Shown here: positions 61,266-64,000 of the stretch, one piece after another | Position numbering within the stretch: the first letter of the stretch is position 1 | How the letters are laid out: each line of letters starts with the position of its first letter | Assembly: GCA_035771175.1 (NCBI GenBank) | Contig: CM069595.1 | Span: 5,188,094-5,252,093 of the forward strand | Direction: 5' to 3' | DNA: 64,000 nt | DNA from: Paratinospora sagittata | Lineage: Eukaryota > Streptophyta > Magnoliopsida > Ranunculales > Menispermaceae | The notes under the pieces: model-generated | What the model saw: the letters and a program-made list of their open reading frames with translations, nothing else | The model's database searches: none | Told to the model about the DNA's origin: nothing | Translations under genes and position numbers: made by a program

Positions 61266-62954
61266 ATGGGTTGGGCGAGTCGATTTCTGACGGCGGTAGC
61301 GTTCCTGGCGATAGGAGTTCTGTTCTCTCCAGAGACATTTGGGTCGAAATCCGATGGAGGGTACTCGGCGAAGGTCAAAATCGCTCTGAAATTGGCTCAT
61401 CTCTTGAGCTTCTCAACAGCTTGGGGAGTGGCTCTTTGGGTCACTTTCATTGGTGGAATCATTATGTTCAAGTAATCCCTTCTTCAATTTATCCTTTTTT
61501 TTGTTTTTTTGTTTGTTTTGATTTGTGGGTATGTTAGATTTGCCTTGTTTGAGCATAAATTGGAGATTATTTGAGACATTTTCGTTGGAAAGTTGTTCCT
61601 AAACAGGGTTTTTTAACTACTCTTTCTTTTTTTTTGTTTTTGTTGTTTTATATCTGTTTTGATTTGTGGGTATGTTAGATTTTGCCGTGTTTTAGCTTAA
61701 ATTAGGGATATTTTCGATGGAAAATTGTTCGTGAGAAGTGTTTTTTTTTTTTTTGGATGTTGAATGAGGCACCCTTTTGATGTTTTGATTGATTTTTTGG
61801 GGTAAAATTATTAGGCATCTGCCAAGGCATCAATTTGGGAATCTTCAGAGCAAGATGTTTCCGGCGTATTTCTCGCTGGTTGTCACTTGTTGTGCAATCT
61901 CGGTGGCATGTTTTGGATATCTTCATCCATGGAGTTCGGCATCGACTGTAGAGAAGTATCAGCTGGGATTCTTGCTCTCTTCTCTGGCTTTCAATCTCAC
62001 CAATTTGTTTGTCTTCACTCCCATGACAATTGAGGTAATGTTATGTATATACATCACATCACTTTTGAGCTTATTCTAGAGGTTATTGTGGTTACTTTTG
62101 GCAGCGTTTGCAGTTTATTATTCTATTTTCATGTTGAATAATTGATATTTCTTTTGTTGGTAATAGATTAGAGATGCCATTTGATAATCTAAATAAGAGA
62201 AGATCTAATAGTGATGCCATTATGCTTTTAGATCATTTATTCTGAAAGGAAAACCGGGCTTATTATGCAAATTGTGTTCTTCAGAGAGCAGTTTTATGTT
62301 TCTAAGTTTCTAGTATATTGATGGAGTTCTTTTCTAAAAATTGTCACTTTGAAGCTCACGGGCAAGTATGCTCATAGAATTACTTTCATGTGCTTATCAA
62401 TAAGGTTACATAGTTTTCATCGTGCCCATACTACTACTTCCTTAGAAGCTCACAAGCAGGCCTTTTTGTAGAAGTGCTTATCTACAAGGTCACATGGTCT
62501 TCTTTTTATACCCCCAAGAAATGCCATTTGATTATCTTGGTAGGAGAATTAATAGTGATTCCATTATGTTTTTGGATCATTTAAACCAAAAGGAGAACTA
62601 GGCTATTATGCAAATTTGTGTTCTTTAGTGAACAGTTTTATGTTTCTAAGTGTCTAGTCCAGCGTTGGGTTTATTTTCTAAAAATTGTGATGTTGGATTT
62701 ATTTTCTGAAAATTGTGACTTTGGATTCTTTTGGGTAGATGATGAAGCAAAGGCACAAGGTGGAAAGGGAAGTAAACATTGGGGAGGAAGTTGGGTGGTC
62801 AAAGAACAGAGAAATGGCAAACGCGAATCCTAAGCTTGCTGCCATGAACAAGAAGTTTGGGATGATTCATGGTTTGTCTTCCCTTGCTAATATTATGTCC
62901 TTTGGTAGTCTCGCCATGCATTCGTGGTACTTGGCTGGTAAACTTAACCTGTAA
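61266..62954 (+). CDS. TMEM205/DUF4149-like membrane protein
   Basis: Exons 61266-61471, 61815-62034 and 62739-62954 join in frame to 213 aa, the usual length of the plant proteins annotated as TMEM205-like or LEA-family membrane proteins. Visible features are a hydrophobic amino end (FLTAVAFLAIGVLF), LAHLLSFSTAWGVALWVTFIGGIIMFK, LPRHQFGNLQSKMFPAYFSL and the helix GFLLSSLAFNLTNLFVFTPM. A basic-acidic segment MMKQRHKVEREVN and a last helix GLSSLANIMSFGSLAMHSWYL follow. About four membrane helices are expected. The conserved H-x-G-x-LQS-KMFP loop is typical. Molecular function is not established. No defects were seen. Confidence 0.88.
62165..62690. repeat. Imperfect tandem repeat in intron 2 of the TMEM205-like gene, about 350-bp period
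   Basis: Segments at about 62173-62345 and 62521-62690 share GATGCCATTTGAT.ATCT, AATAGTGAT.CCATTATG.TTTT, GCTTATTATGCAAATT, CAGTTTTATGTTTCTAAGT and TTCTAAAAATTGT. Between them two GAAGCTCAC..GCA segments repeat a second motif. The second copy runs up to the splice acceptor of exon 3. Confidence 0.7.
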
Positions 62955-64000
62955 TTGGGCTGTTGCATGATATGGAGACTGTGTTTTGAGTTTAGTTTTT
63001 ACGTGTCATTGTTCAAGGGGTGATCCATCATCTCCAGACAATTGATAAAACAACTATTTATGGATTCATAATGAAGGAAAATCAGTTCAGTTAGTTATCA
63101 TTTGTCTGGTGGATTTCATTTTACTAAAATATCGCATGGATACTGTTATTCTGAAGATAAATAAATTTTTTGTTGCATTGTTTTTCTGCTAATGTTGAAG
63201 TTAGTTGGATCAAACACTTGACATTATGTAAGTATGATGAAATCTTAATACTTTAAAAATGGTTTTCCTTATAAGCTATTACTTAAGATTCAAAAAATGT
63301 TTGTGGCAAATTTTTCCTATTTGAACTTGTTTTCAAGGGGAGAAAATCTAGTTTTTCTTTGAAGATCAACATCAGGGCTGTGCTAGAATGTTCATCTCTT
63401 GTACTTACCTAAATTCATTATCCTATTCCTATCCCTCTTTTATGAAAAAACTGGACAGTAGGCCTTTCATTTTGCAGACTCCTTTTTTTTAGGTGTCGTG
63501 TGCATACTCTCTGATTATGAACTTACTGTTATTTTGAGCAATTTTTTGAATATTTATTTCGGTTTGTGCTTTCACCGATCGATTTCTGAGGCAGAAATCT
63601 TCTTTAAAAAATGCTTCAGTCCGGTTTCAATTGTATATCAAGATTTTCTGTGCTTTGTTGCTTCAAAAAATTGTTTGCACCAGTGAGTGTGGGTTAATCT
63701 TTGATTTTGATGCACTTCAAGAGGTTATTCTTCCCCTCGTTCACCTCCATGAAGATCTATATTCTTTACTCCATTCCAAGGTTCCATCTACTTGTTTCTT
63801 GACTGTTAATTTATGGAGTTTTTGAGAAATAGTTTTATGTGGTCTCATTGGATAGAACATTGTGGCTTTTATTCTCTCCTTTTCTCCTCCCCCCCATTTC
63901 CTTCCATATTTTCATTCTGCTGCTTCTTTTTGTTTGGGTTCTATCACTCTTTGATGTGGTTTGCTGCTCTTTGGAATTGCTTTTTACCAAAACTGCATTT
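62955..64000. other. 3' flank of the TMEM205-like gene to window edge
   Basis: No supported gene. T-rich DNA with short ORFs lacking family signatures. The first 250 bp is a probable 3' untranslated region. Confidence 0.35.

Overview
This is a nuclear segment of a flowering plant, almost certainly a eudicot. The genes are intron-rich with GT-AG splice sites, the intergenic DNA is very AT-rich, and the proteins are typical plant families (CAMTA, LOG, peroxisomal acyl-activating enzyme, GH3 beta-xylosidase). The species cannot be fixed from the sequence alone. All exon models were built by hand from reading frame, splice sites and remembered family sequences. No search was run.

Layout. (1) 0.5-2.6 kb, minus strand: a three-exon SAR1-type small GTPase. 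Its frame is perfect over 193 codons except for a TAG at codon 87, the last codon of exon 2. (2) 3.8-16.8 kb, minus strand: a complete 12-exon calmodulin-binding transcription activator of the CAMTA5/6 type (935 codons), with a decayed LINE reverse transcriptase in one intron. (3) 16.8-20.2 kb: AT-rich intergenic DNA. (4) 20.2-35.9 kb: an accessory block of unusual structure. It is bounded on the left by a Helitron-like 5' terminus (TCTATACTATATAC..., preceded by A) and on the right by a Helitron-like 3' hairpin ending in CTTG followed by T. Inside are a broken chimeric locus, several internal duplications, two near-identical 127-aa ORFs of unknown function, an unrecognised coiled-coil gene, a complete LOG cytokinin-activation gene, a detached copy of LOG exon 1, and an interstitial telomeric (CCCTAAA)n tract. 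(5) 36.3-46.5 kb, plus strand: two tandem acyl-activating enzyme genes with identical intron positions, both ending in the peroxisomal signal SRL. Their first introns carry a SINE-like remnant, a MITE-like sequence and the 3' end of a LINE. (6) 46.5-54.0 kb: gene-free AT-rich DNA with palindromic MITE-like elements. (7) 54.05-59.14 kb, plus strand: a complete seven-exon GH3 beta-D-xylosidase of the BXL1 type. (8) 61.27-62.95 kb, plus strand: a three-exon TMEM205/DUF4149-like membrane protein.

The conserved genes (SAR1, CAMTA, AAE pair, BXL, TMEM205-like) look like an ordinary gene neighbourhood with no shared pathway. The block at 20.2-35.9 kb is the region most worth study. The best single reading is a very large non-autonomous Helitron, or nested related Helitrons, that captured and duplicated host gene pieces, including a LOG gene that is still intact.
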